This document shows, one piece after another, positions 9,692 to 18,533 of a stretch of DNA of 42,405 nucleotides. The notes under the pieces are model-generated. The model did not search any database. It was not told the DNA's origin and worked only from the letters and a program-made list of their open reading frames with translations. The stretch is from NCBI GenBank assembly GCA_902516625.1, contig CABXYU010000006.1:1-42405 (forward strand). Reading direction: 5' to 3'. The position numbers and the translations under genes are program-made. How positions within the stretch are numbered: position 1 is the stretch's first letter; every line of letters begins with the position of its first letter. This stretch comes from an uncultured Pelagibacteraceae bacterium (lineage in GTDB: Bacteria; Pseudomonadota; Alphaproteobacteria; Pelagibacterales; Pelagibacteraceae).

Positions 9692-10699
9692 ATGGATATT
9701 GCAATTGTAGGAGCAACGGGAAATGTTGGTAGAAAAACAATAGAAGTTCTTGAAAAAAAGAATATTTCTATTGATAATTTGTATCTACTTGCGTCATCTA
9801 AAAGTGTTGGAAAAAAAATTTCTTATAAAAAAAAAGAATATGAGGTGAGTGATTTAAAAACTTTTGATTTCTCAAAAGTAAAAATATCTTTCTTTGCTGC
9901 AGGTGGAAAAATTTCTGAAATGTATGCAGAAAACGCAGCACAAAAATGTTTTGTTATAGACAATTCTAGTAAGTACAGAATGAATCCAGATGTTCCTTTA
10001 GTTATACCACAGGTCAACTCTGGAGCACTAAAGGATATGAAAAAGAATATTGTTGCAAATCCAAATTGTTCAACAGCTCAATTAGTTATAGCTCTTAAAC
10101 CATTGCATGATTTGTATGAGATCAAAAGAGTGGTAGTTTCAACCTACCAATCAGTATCAGGAGGTGGAAAAAACCCTATGGATGAAATGATTGAGCAAAC
10201 CAAACAAGTTTTAGATGGCCATAAAGTAAAATCTAAAAATTTTACAAAACAAATAGCTTTTAATGCAATACCTCACATAGATGTTTTTTCTGACAATGGA
10301 TATACAAAAGAAGAATTAAAAATGGTTAATGAAACAAAAAAGATTTTAGATGCAAAAATTGATCTCACTGCAACATGTGTAAGATTGCCAATATCTGTTT
10401 CGCATTCAGAATCAGTAAACATTCAATTTGAAAAACCTTTTTCTATAGAATCTGTAAGAAAAGCATTAAATGAATTTGAAGGATGCAAAGTAATTGATGA
10501 AAGATCTGATGGAGGTTATGCAACTCCAGTAGAAGCTGAAGGTAAAGATGAAACATTTATATCAAGGATAAGAGAAGACAAAACAATTAAAAATGGATTA
10601 AATTTATGGATTGTTTCTGATAATCTTTTACGAGGAGCTGCTTTAAATTCTGTAGAAATTGCGGAAGCACTAATTAAAAATAAATTTTATGGAAAATAA
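9692..10699 (+). CDS. asd: aspartate-semialdehyde dehydrogenase
   Basis: Asd reduces aspartyl phosphate to aspartate semialdehyde with NADPH, the branch point to lysine/diaminopimelate, threonine and methionine. It has 335 residues. The N-terminal Rossmann motif is IAIVGATGNVGRKTIEVL, the active-site cysteine is Cys126 in NPNCSTAQLV, and the C-terminal half carries VSTYQSVSGGGKNPMDE, IPHIDVF and VRLPISVSHSESVN. Its last 11 bases overlap sdhC, so it is probably translated as part of the same message. Confidence 0.97.
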   Translation: MDIAIVGATGNVGRKTIEVLEKKNISIDNLYLLASSKSVGKKISYKKKEYEVSDLKTFDFSKVKISFFAAGGKISEMYAENAAQKCFVIDNSSKYRMNPDVPLVIPQVNSGALKDMKKNIVANPNCSTAQLVIALKPLHDLYEIKRVVVSTYQSVSGGGKNPMDEMIEQTKQVLDGHKVKSKNFTKQIAFNAIPHIDVFSDNGYTKEELKMVNETKKILDAKIDLTATCVRLPISVSHSESVNIQFEKPFSIESVRKALNEFEGCKVIDERSDGGYATPVEAEGKDETFISRIREDKTIKNGLNLWIVSDNLLRGAALNSVEIAEALIKNKFYGK

Positions 10700-11072
10700 A
10701 AGACCTTTATCACCTCATATTCAAATTTATAAATGGCATATATCGTCTTTAGTCTCTATCTCACATAGGATAACTGGAATTATAAACATTATTGGAATAA
10801 CATTTATCTGTTTATGGGCCACATTACTTCTTTTAGGTGAAAGTAATTATTTAGTTATAAATTCATTCTTAAATACCTTAATAGGAAAATTTATAATCTT
10901 AGGTCTTACCTGGTCATTTTCTTTTCAAGCTCTAAGTGAGATAAGACACTTAATTATGGATCTAGGGTATGGATTTCAAATTCAAATAACCAAGATAACT
11001 GGATTGTTAGTAATATTTGGATCAATAATTTTTACAGTTATTTTTTATTTTATTGGAAAAAATTTAATTTAA
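10689..11072 (+). CDS. sdhC: succinate dehydrogenase cytochrome b556 subunit
   Basis: SdhC is a membrane anchor of complex II that binds heme b and ubiquinone together with SdhD. It has 127 residues with three hydrophobic segments at roughly 30-53, 67-87 and 103-125. The family signature RPLSPHIQIYKWHISSLVSI is followed by SHRITG. The heme-ligand histidine is probably the one in RHLIMDLG, between segments two and three. It overlaps asd by 11 bases, and the sdhD ATG follows its stop directly. Confidence 0.95.
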   Translation: MENKRPLSPHIQIYKWHISSLVSISHRITGIINIIGITFICLWATLLLLGESNYLVINSFLNTLIGKFIILGLTWSFSFQALSEIRHLIMDLGYGFQIQITKITGLLVIFGSIIFTVIFYFIGKNLI

Positions 11073-11396
11073 ATGATTAGCGCAACAAAAAAATGGATTT
11101 TTTTAAAAATTAGTGGAGCTCTTTTAGTCCCTTTGATGATCTGGTTTATAATAAATTTAGTAGCTATTTATGACCAAAATTTTCCTGATATAGTAAATTT
11201 TTTTTCTAACTCTAATTCGAAGTTTTTATTCAGTATTTTCATTATTAACGCATATTTCTTTTCAGCATTGAGTATTAGCGAGGTTTTTGAGGATTATATT
11301 AATGATGATAAAATAAAAAATGTCGCAAACAAGCTTTTATACATCTCAGCGGTGGTAATTCCTTTAATTACAATTATATTAATATCATTATTATGA
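11073..11396 (+). CDS. sdhD: succinate dehydrogenase membrane anchor subunit
   Basis: SdhD is the second membrane anchor of complex II. It has 107 residues and three predicted membrane helices (about 10-32, 48-68 and 85-106). Conserved sequence is weak, as is normal for SdhD, so the call rests on length, topology and position between sdhC and sdhA. The short acidic loop [11 protein letters not shown] between helices two and three resembles the region holding the quinone-site residues. No clear heme-ligand His is visible there. The stop overlaps the sdhA start by four bases (ATGA). Confidence 0.9.
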   Translation: MISATKKWIFLKISGALLVPLMIWFIINLVAIYDQNFPDIVNFFSNSNSKFLFSIFIINAYFFSALSISEVFEDYINDDKIKNVANKLLYISAVVIPLITIILISLL

Positions 11397-13168
11397 GTTC
11401 ATACAAAATTATAGATCATAAATATGATGTAGTAGTATTGGGAGCAGGTGGTTCAGGCCTGAGGGCTGCAGTAGGTCTTAGCGAGGCTGGATTAAAAACT
11501 GCATGTATTTCAAAAGTATTTCCTACAAGAAGTCATACTTCAGCTGCTCAAGGTGGAATTTCCGCAGCACTAGGTAATATGGGGGAAGATGACTGGCGTT
11601 GGCACATGTATGACACAGTAAAAGGTGCTGACTGGTTAGGTGACCAAGATAGCATTGAATATTTATGCAAAGAAGCACCAAAGGCTGTAATAGAATTAGA
11701 AAAATACGGTGTTCCATTTAGTAGAACTGAGGATGGAAAAATTTATCAAAGACCATTTGGTGGAATGACAAAAAATTATGGCAATGGAATTGTGCAAAGA
11801 ACATGTGCAGCAGCTGATAGAACTGGTCATGCAATTTTGCATACCTTGTATGGTCAGGCTTTAAAGCATAAGACTGAATTTTTTATTGAATATTTTGCGT
11901 TAGATTTATTAATGAAGAATGGTGAGTGCAAAGGTTTGATAGCTTGGAATTTAAATGATGGAACTATTCATAGATTTAGAGCACATACTGTAATTATAGC
12001 AACAGGTGGTTATGGAAAGGTTTATTACTCAGCAACCTCTGCTCATACATGTACGGGGGACGGCAATGCTATGGTTCTAAGAGCTGGCTTGCCTTTACAG
12101 GATATGGAATTTGTGCAATTTCATCCAACAGGAATTTATGGACACGGAACTCTTATTTCTGAGGGTGTTAGAGGTGAAGGTGGATATCTTGTAAATTCAA
12201 AAGGTGAGAGATTTATGGAGCGATATGCTCCGAAGGCAAAAGACTTGGCGTCTAGAGATGTTGTTAGTAGATCAATGTCTATAGAAATTAACGAGGGTCG
12301 AGGTGTAGGAAAAGAAAAAGACCATGTCCATTTACACTTAAGTCATTTAGATAAAGAAGTTATTGAAAATAGGTTACCAGGTATTACTGACGCCGCAAGA
12401 TTATTTGCTAATGTTGATGTAACTAAAGAACCAATACCAGTTGTACCCACAGTCCACTACAACATGGGAGGGATCCCAACTAATTATAAAGCGGAAGTGT
12501 TAACTGTAAATGGATCTGAAAAGACTGTTCCAGGCTTAATGGCCATTGGTGAAGCAGCCTGTGTTTCAGTTCATGGTGCGAACAGACTTGGATCAAATTC
12601 ATTAATTGATTTAGTTGTTTTTGGAAGAGCAGCAGCAAAAAGAGCTGCAGAACTTATTAAGCCGGGAACTCCTCATGAAGAAATAAGTGAAACAGAGACA
12701 CAAAAGTGTTTAGATCGTTTCGATAAATTACGAAATGCTAATGGTGAAAACAGCACTGCAGAATTGAGGCTAGCGATGCAAAAAACTATGCAATCAAAGT
12801 GCGCTGTATTTAGAACCGAAAAAAATCTTAAAGAAGGTGTCAATGAAATAAGAAAAACTTATGATGGAATGGATTCTATTTCAGTAAAAGATAAATCCTT
12901 GGTTTTCAATACTGACTTAGTTGAAACTTTAGAGTTTGATAACTTGATCAGGCAGGCAGTTACAACAGTTGACTCCGCATATCATAGAAAAGAAAGCAGA
13001 GGAGCTCATGCAAGAGAGGACTTTCCAAAAAGAGATGACAAAAATTTCATGCAACATACGCTTGCTTGGTGTGATGGAAAAGAGACAAAAATAAGTTATA
13101 GAGATGTTCATAAATCTACACTTACAAATGAAGTCCAATACTTTCCGCCCCAAGAAAGAGTTTATTGA
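11393..13168 (+). CDS. sdhA: succinate dehydrogenase flavoprotein subunit
   Basis: SdhA oxidises succinate to fumarate with covalently bound FAD, at the inner face of the cytoplasmic membrane in complex II. It has 591 residues. The dinucleotide-binding motif is [21 protein letters not shown]. The covalent-FAD histidine lies in [16 protein letters not shown]. The active-site regions [21 protein letters not shown] and [16 protein letters not shown] are intact, as is the C-terminal [12 protein letters not shown]. It is coupled at both ends, with four-base overlap at sdhD and overlap of its TGA with the sdhB ATG. Confidence 0.98.
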   Translation: MSSYKIIDHKYDVVVLGAGGSGLRAAVGLSEAGLKTACISKVFPTRSHTSAAQGGISAALGNMGEDDWRWHMYDTVKGADWLGDQDSIEYLCKEAPKAVIELEKYGVPFSRTEDGKIYQRPFGGMTKNYGNGIVQRTCAAADRTGHAILHTLYGQALKHKTEFFIEYFALDLLMKNGECKGLIAWNLNDGTIHRFRAHTVIIATGGYGKVYYSATSAHTCTGDGNAMVLRAGLPLQDMEFVQFHPTGIYGHGTLISEGVRGEGGYLVNSKGERFMERYAPKAKDLASRDVVSRSMSIEINEGRGVGKEKDHVHLHLSHLDKEVIENRLPGITDAARLFANVDVTKEPIPVVPTVHYNMGGIPTNYKAEVLTVNGSEKTVPGLMAIGEAACVSVHGANRLGSNSLIDLVVFGRAAAKRAAELIKPGTPHEEISETETQKCLDRFDKLRNANGENSTAELRLAMQKTMQSKCAVFRTEKNLKEGVNEIRKTYDGMDSISVKDKSLVFNTDLVETLEFDNLIRQAVTTVDSAYHRKESRGAHAREDFPKRDDKNFMQHTLAWCDGKETKISYRDVHKSTLTNEVQYFPPQERVY

Positions 13169-13947
13169 TGGTTCAAATAAATTTACCAAAAGGTTCAGAA
13201 GTTCAAAAAGGGAACTATTTTAAGGATAAAACAGGATCAAAGAATATCAAAAAAGTGAATGTTTATAGGTGGGACCCTTCGAGTGGTGATAATCCTAGAA
13301 TTGATACTTATGAAGTCGACATGGATAGTTGTCCTTCAAAAGTGCTAGACATTCTAAATAAAATTAAAAATGAAATTGACCCAACTCTTGCCTATCGAAG
13401 ATCTTGTGCACATGGAGTCTGTGGTTCTTGTGCTATGAATATGGGTGGTAAAAATGGATTAGCTTGCACGAAGCCACATTCAGAGATAGATGGTGACATA
13501 GATATCTATCCGTTACCTCATTTAAAAGTAAAGAAAGATTTAATCGGTGATTTAGACGGTTTATATAGACAATATAAATCTATTGAGCCTTGGTTAAAAA
13601 CAAATTCAAAATCTGATAGTATGGAAATAATACAATCTAAAAAAGACAGAGAAAAACTTGACGGTGCATATGAGTGTATAATGTGTGCATGTTGTTCGAC
13701 TTCTTGTCCAAGTTATTGGTGGAATGGTGATAAATATCTGGGGCCAGCAGTATTACTTCAAGCCTATAGATGGATAGTTGATAGTAGAGACGACGAGAGA
13801 CAAGCTAGATTAAAAAAGGTTGCTGATGAATTAAAATTATATCGTTGTCATACTATATTGAATTGTACAAGTGCATGTCCTAAAGGTTTAAATCCAGCAA
13901 AAGCTATTGCAGAAATAAAAAAAATGTTAGCAACCGCTAACATTTAA
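13168..13947 (+). CDS. sdhB: succinate dehydrogenase iron-sulfur subunit
   Basis: SdhB carries electrons from FAD to quinone through three clusters. The [2Fe-2S] ligands are in [15 protein letters not shown] and the following LACTKPH. The [4Fe-4S] and [3Fe-4S] ligands are in [18 protein letters not shown] and [18 protein letters not shown]. The ATG at 13168 overlaps the sdhA stop (TGATG) and is preferred over the TTG one codon upstream, giving 259 residues, the usual length. This is the last gene of sdhCDAB. A 42-base spacer without an obvious promoter or terminator separates it from mmsA. Confidence 0.98.
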   Translation: MVQINLPKGSEVQKGNYFKDKTGSKNIKKVNVYRWDPSSGDNPRIDTYEVDMDSCPSKVLDILNKIKNEIDPTLAYRRSCAHGVCGSCAMNMGGKNGLACTKPHSEIDGDIDIYPLPHLKVKKDLIGDLDGLYRQYKSIEPWLKTNSKSDSMEIIQSKKDREKLDGAYECIMCACCSTSCPSYWWNGDKYLGPAVLLQAYRWIVDSRDDERQARLKKVADELKLYRCHTILNCTSACPKGLNPAKAIAEIKKMLATANI

Positions 13948-13989
13948 ACAATAGACTAAGAAGAGTTTTTAATCTAAAAGATCGTATTC

Positions 13990-15483
13990 ATGAAATTAAT
14001 TGAACATTTTGTAGGTGGAAAAATTGTTCCCGGAACATCAGAGAGAAAAAGTAAAGTTTTCAATCCAGCAACTGGTGAACAGGAAAAGGAAGTAAGATTA
14101 GCATCTAAAAAAGATTTAGACGATGCGGTTACAATTGCAAAAAAAGCTTTTGAGGATTGGTCATTAAAACCATCTTTAGTAAGAGCAAGAGTAATGTTCA
14201 AATTTAAAGAATTGATAGAAAAAAATTCAGATGAACTTACACAGTTAATAGTAACTGAGCACGGAAAGGTTTATGAAGATGCTAGGGGATCTTTAACAAG
14301 AGGTCTAGAAGTTGTTGAATTTGCCTGCGGAATTCCTCACCTACTCAAAGGTGAATTTTCAGAAAATGTAGGTACAAATGTTGATAGTTGGTCAATGAGA
14401 CAAGCTTTAGGAGTTGTTGCAGGTATAACACCTTTTAATTTTCCAGCAATGGTACCAATGTGGATGTTTCCAATCGCAATAGCATGTGGAAATACTTTCA
14501 TCTTAAAACCGTCAGAGAAAGATCCTTCTTGTGCATTAAGATTGGCTGAATTACTTAAAGAGGCTGGCCTGCCGGATGGAGTTTTTAATGTAATTAATGG
14601 GGATAAAGAAGCTGTTGATGCAATCTTAACAAATAAAGATATAAAAGCTGTAAGTTTTGTAGGATCCACACCAATAGCAAAATATATTTATGAAAACTCT
14701 GCAAAGAATGAAAAAAGGGTTCAAGCACTTGGAGGAGCAAAAAATCATTTAGTTGTCATGCCAGACTGTGATTTAGATGGTGCAGTTAATGGCTTAATGG
14801 GTGCAGCATATGGATCTGCAGGAGAGAGATGCATGGCTCAATCAGTTGCAGTAGCTGTTGGAGATATAGGAGATGAGCTAGTATCAAGATTATCAAAAAA
14901 AGCTGAGGCTTTAAAAGTTGGTCCCGGAATGGATAAAAATTCTGAGATGGGGCCTTTGGTTACCAAAGAGCACTTAGAAAAAGTAAAAGGTTACGTTGAT
15001 TTAGGAGTTAAAGAAGGCGCTAAGTTAGTTGTAGATGGTAGAAATTTGAAATTACAGGGTTATGAAAATGGTTTCTATATTGGTGGCTGTTTATTTGATC
15101 AAGTCAAAAAAGAGATGAGAATATATAAAGAAGAAATATTTGGCCCTGTTTTGTCCGTCATAAGAGTAAAATCTTTTGAGGAGGCAGCAAAACTTATTAA
15201 TGATCACGAATATGGTAATGGAGTAAGTATTTATACTAGAGATGGTGATGCAGGAAGAACCTTTGCAAGTAAGATACAAGTTGGAATGGTTGGCATAAAT
15301 GTTCCTATTCCGGTTCCAATGGCTTTTCATAGTTTTGGTGGTTGGAAACGGTCATTATTTGGAGATAGTGCAATGCATGGAATGGAAGGAATAAAATTTT
15401 ACACAAAATTAAAAACAATAACCTCAAGATGGCCATCCGGAATTAGATCTAATGCTGAATTCGTAATGCCTACAATGAAATAA
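13990..15483 (+). CDS. mmsA: methylmalonate/malonate-semialdehyde dehydrogenase (CoA-acylating)
   Basis: MmsA converts methylmalonate semialdehyde to propionyl-CoA, or malonate semialdehyde to acetyl-CoA, using NAD+ and CoA. It is an aldehyde dehydrogenase of 497 residues. The family-specific block QALGGAKNHLVVMPDCDLD marks MmsA: Asn replaces the general-base Glu of hydrolytic aldehyde dehydrogenases. The nucleophile Cys281 lies in GSAGERCMAQS. Also visible are GITPFNFPAMVPMWMFPIA, the NAD-site SFVGSTPIA and the C-terminal FGGWKRSLFGD. Its presence inside a TCA gene block suggests that valine, 3-hydroxypropionate or acrylate carbon is fed into the cycle. The actual substrate is not settled by sequence. 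Confidence 0.95.
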   Translation: MKLIEHFVGGKIVPGTSERKSKVFNPATGEQEKEVRLASKKDLDDAVTIAKKAFEDWSLKPSLVRARVMFKFKELIEKNSDELTQLIVTEHGKVYEDARGSLTRGLEVVEFACGIPHLLKGEFSENVGTNVDSWSMRQALGVVAGITPFNFPAMVPMWMFPIAIACGNTFILKPSEKDPSCALRLAELLKEAGLPDGVFNVINGDKEAVDAILTNKDIKAVSFVGSTPIAKYIYENSAKNEKRVQALGGAKNHLVVMPDCDLDGAVNGLMGAAYGSAGERCMAQSVAVAVGDIGDELVSRLSKKAEALKVGPGMDKNSEMGPLVTKEHLEKVKGYVDLGVKEGAKLVVDGRNLKLQGYENGFYIGGCLFDQVKKEMRIYKEEIFGPVLSVIRVKSFEEAAKLINDHEYGNGVSIYTRDGDAGRTFASKIQVGMVGINVPIPVPMAFHSFGGWKRSLFGDSAMHGMEGIKFYTKLKTITSRWPSGIRSNAEFVMPTMK

Positions 15484-15487
15484 GGAG
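15482..15487 (+). promoter_or_regulatory. strong Shine-Dalgarno before mdh
   Basis: AAGGAG lies eight bases before the mdh ATG and overlaps the mmsA stop codon. It is a near-consensus ribosome-binding site, unusual here because most starts in the window have weak or no purine-rich site and rely on overlap with the preceding gene. Confidence 0.8.
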
Positions 15488-15495
15488 AAAAATCA

Positions 15496-16458
15496 ATGAG
15501 TAAAATATCTTTAATTGGAGCTGGTCAAATAGGAGGAACTCTTGCTCACCTTATTGGAACAAAAGAACTTGTAGATGAAGTCGTTCTTTTTGATGTTGCA
15601 AGTGGAGTAGCAAAAGGTAAAGCTTTAGATATTGCACAATCTTCATCAGTAGATGGTTTTAACGTAAAATTTTCGGGCACCGATAACTATAAAGATATTA
15701 AAGACTCAGATGTAATAATTATTACTGCTGGGGTTCCTAGGAAACCTGGTATGAGTAGAGATGACCTTCTTGGTATAAACTTAAATATTATAAAACAAGT
15801 TGCTGATGGAATAAAGAATAATGCGCCAAATGCCTTTGTGATTTGTATAACAAATCCCTTAGATGTAATGGTCATGGCTTTTCAAAAATTTTCAGGATTA
15901 CCAGCAAAAAAGGTAGTCGGTATGGCGGGAATTTTAGATAGCTCAAGATTTAAATTGTTTTTATCTAAAGAACTTAATGTGCCAGTAAAAGAAATAGATG
16001 CAATGGTCATGGGTGGACATGGAGATACTATGGTACCAATGCCTAGATTTACTAAAGTTTCAGGAAAACCTTTGCTTGATTTAGTAAAACAAGGAAAAAT
16101 TTCTCAAGAAAGACTAGAGGAAATAAATCAAAGAACCAGGGATGGAGGTGCTGAAATAGTAAAGTATCTTGAAAAGGGATCTGCATATTACGCACCAGCA
16201 GCATCAGGCGTACAGATGGCAGAGGCATATTTAAATAATGAAAAAAAATTATTACCATGTGCTGTTCAATTAAATGGAGAGTACGGAGTAAATAATGTTT
16301 ATGCTGGTGTTCCAGTTGTTATTGGTAAAAATGGTGTAGAAAAAATAGAACAAATTAATTTAGATGAAAAAGAAAAAAAGGAGTTTATGCATTCTATTGA
16401 TGCAGTTAAATCTTTATGGGAAGCTGCATCTAAAATTGACCCTGATCTTTCTAAATAA
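15496..16458 (+). CDS. mdh: malate dehydrogenase (LDH-like type)
   Basis: Mdh oxidises malate to oxaloacetate with NAD+. It has 320 residues, of the LDH-like MDH group common in alphaproteobacteria rather than the E. coli type. Motifs are the N-terminal [34 protein letters not shown] with the mobile-loop arginine region, CITNPLDVM, the catalytic His175 in [10 protein letters not shown], and GSAYYAPA. It is preceded by a strong Shine-Dalgarno and followed after two bases by sucC. Confidence 0.98.
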   Translation: MSKISLIGAGQIGGTLAHLIGTKELVDEVVLFDVASGVAKGKALDIAQSSSVDGFNVKFSGTDNYKDIKDSDVIIITAGVPRKPGMSRDDLLGINLNIIKQVADGIKNNAPNAFVICITNPLDVMVMAFQKFSGLPAKKVVGMAGILDSSRFKLFLSKELNVPVKEIDAMVMGGHGDTMVPMPRFTKVSGKPLLDLVKQGKISQERLEEINQRTRDGGAEIVKYLEKGSAYYAPAASGVQMAEAYLNNEKKLLPCAVQLNGEYGVNNVYAGVPVVIGKNGVEKIEQINLDEKEKKEFMHSIDAVKSLWEAASKIDPDLSK

Positions 16459-16460
16459 TA

Positions 16461-17621
16461 ATGAATATTCACGAACATCAAGCTAAACAAATTCTAAAAA
16501 AATTTGGAGCAATTGTTCCAGAAGGAGTGTTTGCTCTTTCTGTTGATGATTTAGTTAAAAAAGCAAAATCATTGAAAACAAAAAAATTTGTTTTAAAAGC
16601 TCAAATTCACGCTGGGGGAAGAGGCAAAGCTGGTGGTGTAAAAATTTTAGATACAATTGAGGAATTAAATCAAGCTGCAAAAGAATTAATGGGAAAAATC
16701 TTGGTAACTCCTCAAACAGGCCCAGAGGGAAGAGAAGTAAAAAGATTATATGTTGAAGAGTCATCAAACATAAAAAAAGAATTTTATATTTCTTGCTTAG
16801 TAGACAGATCCAGCTCTAAAATTGCTTTTATATCTAGTGATCAAGGTGGAATGGATATCGAAGAAGTAGCAAACGAAACTCCAGAAAAAATTATTACTAC
16901 AAAAGTTGATATAAATAAAGAAATTTTAGAAAAAGATTGTGAAAATATAGTCAAGATTTTTAATCTTAATGACAGCACAAAGTCACAAGCAATAGCCTTA
17001 GTAAAATCAATTTATAAAATGTTTATAAATACTGATGCAAATATGGTTGAAATTAATCCATTAATTTTAACAAAAGAAGATAAAATAATCTGTTTAGATG
17101 CTAAAATAAATTTTGATTCAAACGCTTTATTTAGACATCCAGATATTATCGAGTTAAGAGATTTAAATGAAGAGGACTCAACAGAAATAGAGGCCAGCAA
17201 GCATGATTTGGCATATATAAAATTAGACGGGAGTATAGGATGTATGGTTAATGGAGCAGGTTTAGCTATGGCAACAATGGATATTATAAAGTTATATGGA
17301 AAAGAACCTGCAAATTTTTTAGACGTAGGAGGAGGCGCCTCAAAAGAAAAAGTTTCTGCAGCTTTAAAAATTATTTTGTCAGATAAAAATGTTAAAGGAA
17401 TTTTGATTAATATCTTTGGAGGTATAATGAGGTGTGATGTCCTTGCGCAAGGAGTTGTCGATGCAGCCAAAGAAATGAGTATCAGTGTTCCTTTAGTTGT
17501 AAGACTTGCAGGTACAAATTTCAAAGAAGGAAAAAGAATTTTAGATAATTCAGGGTTAAAATTAATTTCAGCTGAAAATTTAGATGACGCAGCCAAAAAG
17601 GTAGTTGAGGCAATTAAATAA
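16461..17621 (+). CDS. sucC: succinyl-CoA ligase beta subunit
   Basis: SucC is the ATP-grasp subunit of succinyl-CoA synthetase. With SucD it makes succinate and ATP (or GTP) from succinyl-CoA. It has 386 residues, close to E. coli SucC. Signatures are [32 protein letters not shown], the metal/ATP region MVEINPLI, and the C-terminal [12 protein letters not shown] plus [18 protein letters not shown]. Only one base separates its stop from the sucD start. Confidence 0.98.
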   Translation: MNIHEHQAKQILKKFGAIVPEGVFALSVDDLVKKAKSLKTKKFVLKAQIHAGGRGKAGGVKILDTIEELNQAAKELMGKILVTPQTGPEGREVKRLYVEESSNIKKEFYISCLVDRSSSKIAFISSDQGGMDIEEVANETPEKIITTKVDINKEILEKDCENIVKIFNLNDSTKSQAIALVKSIYKMFINTDANMVEINPLILTKEDKIICLDAKINFDSNALFRHPDIIELRDLNEEDSTEIEASKHDLAYIKLDGSIGCMVNGAGLAMATMDIIKLYGKEPANFLDVGGGASKEKVSAALKIILSDKNVKGILINIFGGIMRCDVLAQGVVDAAKEMSISVPLVVRLAGTNFKEGKRILDNSGLKLISAENLDDAAKKVVEAIK

Positions 17622-17622
17622 A

Positions 17623-18498
17623 ATGTCAGTGTTAGTAAATAAAAAGACAAAAGTAATTTGCCAAGGTTTTACTGGAGCTCATGGTACTTTTCATTCAGAA
17701 CAAGCTATTAAGTATGGAACAAATTTAGTTGGGGGAGTTACACCAAAAAAAGGGGGTCAAAAACATTTAGATAGACCAGTTTTCAATAGTGTTATTGAAG
17801 CAAAAAATGAGGTCGGTGTGGATGCAACTATGATCTATGTACCAGCTAAATTTGCTGCAGCAGCGATTATAGAAGCAATAGATGCATCTATAGACTTAAT
17901 TGTTTGCATTACAGAAGGGATCCCAGTTCAGGATATGTTAAGAGTTAAACAGAATTTAAATGGATCAAAAAGTAGATTAATAGGTCCTAATTGCCCTGGG
18001 ATAATTACTCCTGATGAGTGTAAAATTGGTATTATGCCAGGAAATATTCATAAGAGAGGTTCTGTAGGAATAGTATCTAGATCTGGAACACTGACTTATG
18101 AAGCAGTTGCACAAACCACAGAAAATGGTTTAGGTCAATCAACCTGTATAGGAATTGGGGGAGATCCAATAAATGGAACCAGTTTTATTGATTGCTTAGA
18201 TTTATTTCTGAATGATGAAGAGACACAATCAATTTTAATGATTGGTGAAATAGGTGGTACTGCTGAGGAAGAGGCAGCTGAATTTACAAAAAATCACAAA
18301 ATAAAAAAACCAATCGTTGGTTTTATTGCGGGGATTACAGCCCCTCCAGGTAGAAGAATGGGGCACGCTGGAGCAATAATTTCCGGTGGTAAAGGTACTG
18401 CTGAAGATAAGATAAAAAAAATGGAAGATTGCGGGATAACAATGGCTAACTCACCATCAAAAATTGGGAAAACATTATTTGATAAATTGTCTAATTGA
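17623..18498 (+). CDS. sucD: succinyl-CoA ligase alpha subunit
   Basis: SucD binds CoA and carries the phosphohistidine of succinyl-CoA synthetase. The ATG at 17623 ([20 protein letters not shown]) is chosen because it matches the family start. A frame extension to a TTG at 17605 would run into sucC. The protein has 291 residues. The CoA-binding [15 protein letters not shown], the central [10 protein letters not shown] and the phosphorylated His248 in [15 protein letters not shown] are visible. It is followed by a 35-base spacer and sucA. Confidence 0.98.
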   Translation: MSVLVNKKTKVICQGFTGAHGTFHSEQAIKYGTNLVGGVTPKKGGQKHLDRPVFNSVIEAKNEVGVDATMIYVPAKFAAAAIIEAIDASIDLIVCITEGIPVQDMLRVKQNLNGSKSRLIGPNCPGIITPDECKIGIMPGNIHKRGSVGIVSRSGTLTYEAVAQTTENGLGQSTCIGIGGDPINGTSFIDCLDLFLNDEETQSILMIGEIGGTAEEEAAEFTKNHKIKKPIVGFIAGITAPPGRRMGHAGAIISGGKGTAEDKIKKMEDCGITMANSPSKIGKTLFDKLSN

Positions 18499-18533
18499 AA
18501 AATTTTTCTCTAGGTTTATATTGGTTGTAAATA

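Noticed and set aside
13948..13989. Possible riboswitch or promoter between sdhB and mmsA
   Set aside because: The 42-base spacer holds no recognisable aptamer pattern or paired -35/-10 boxes.
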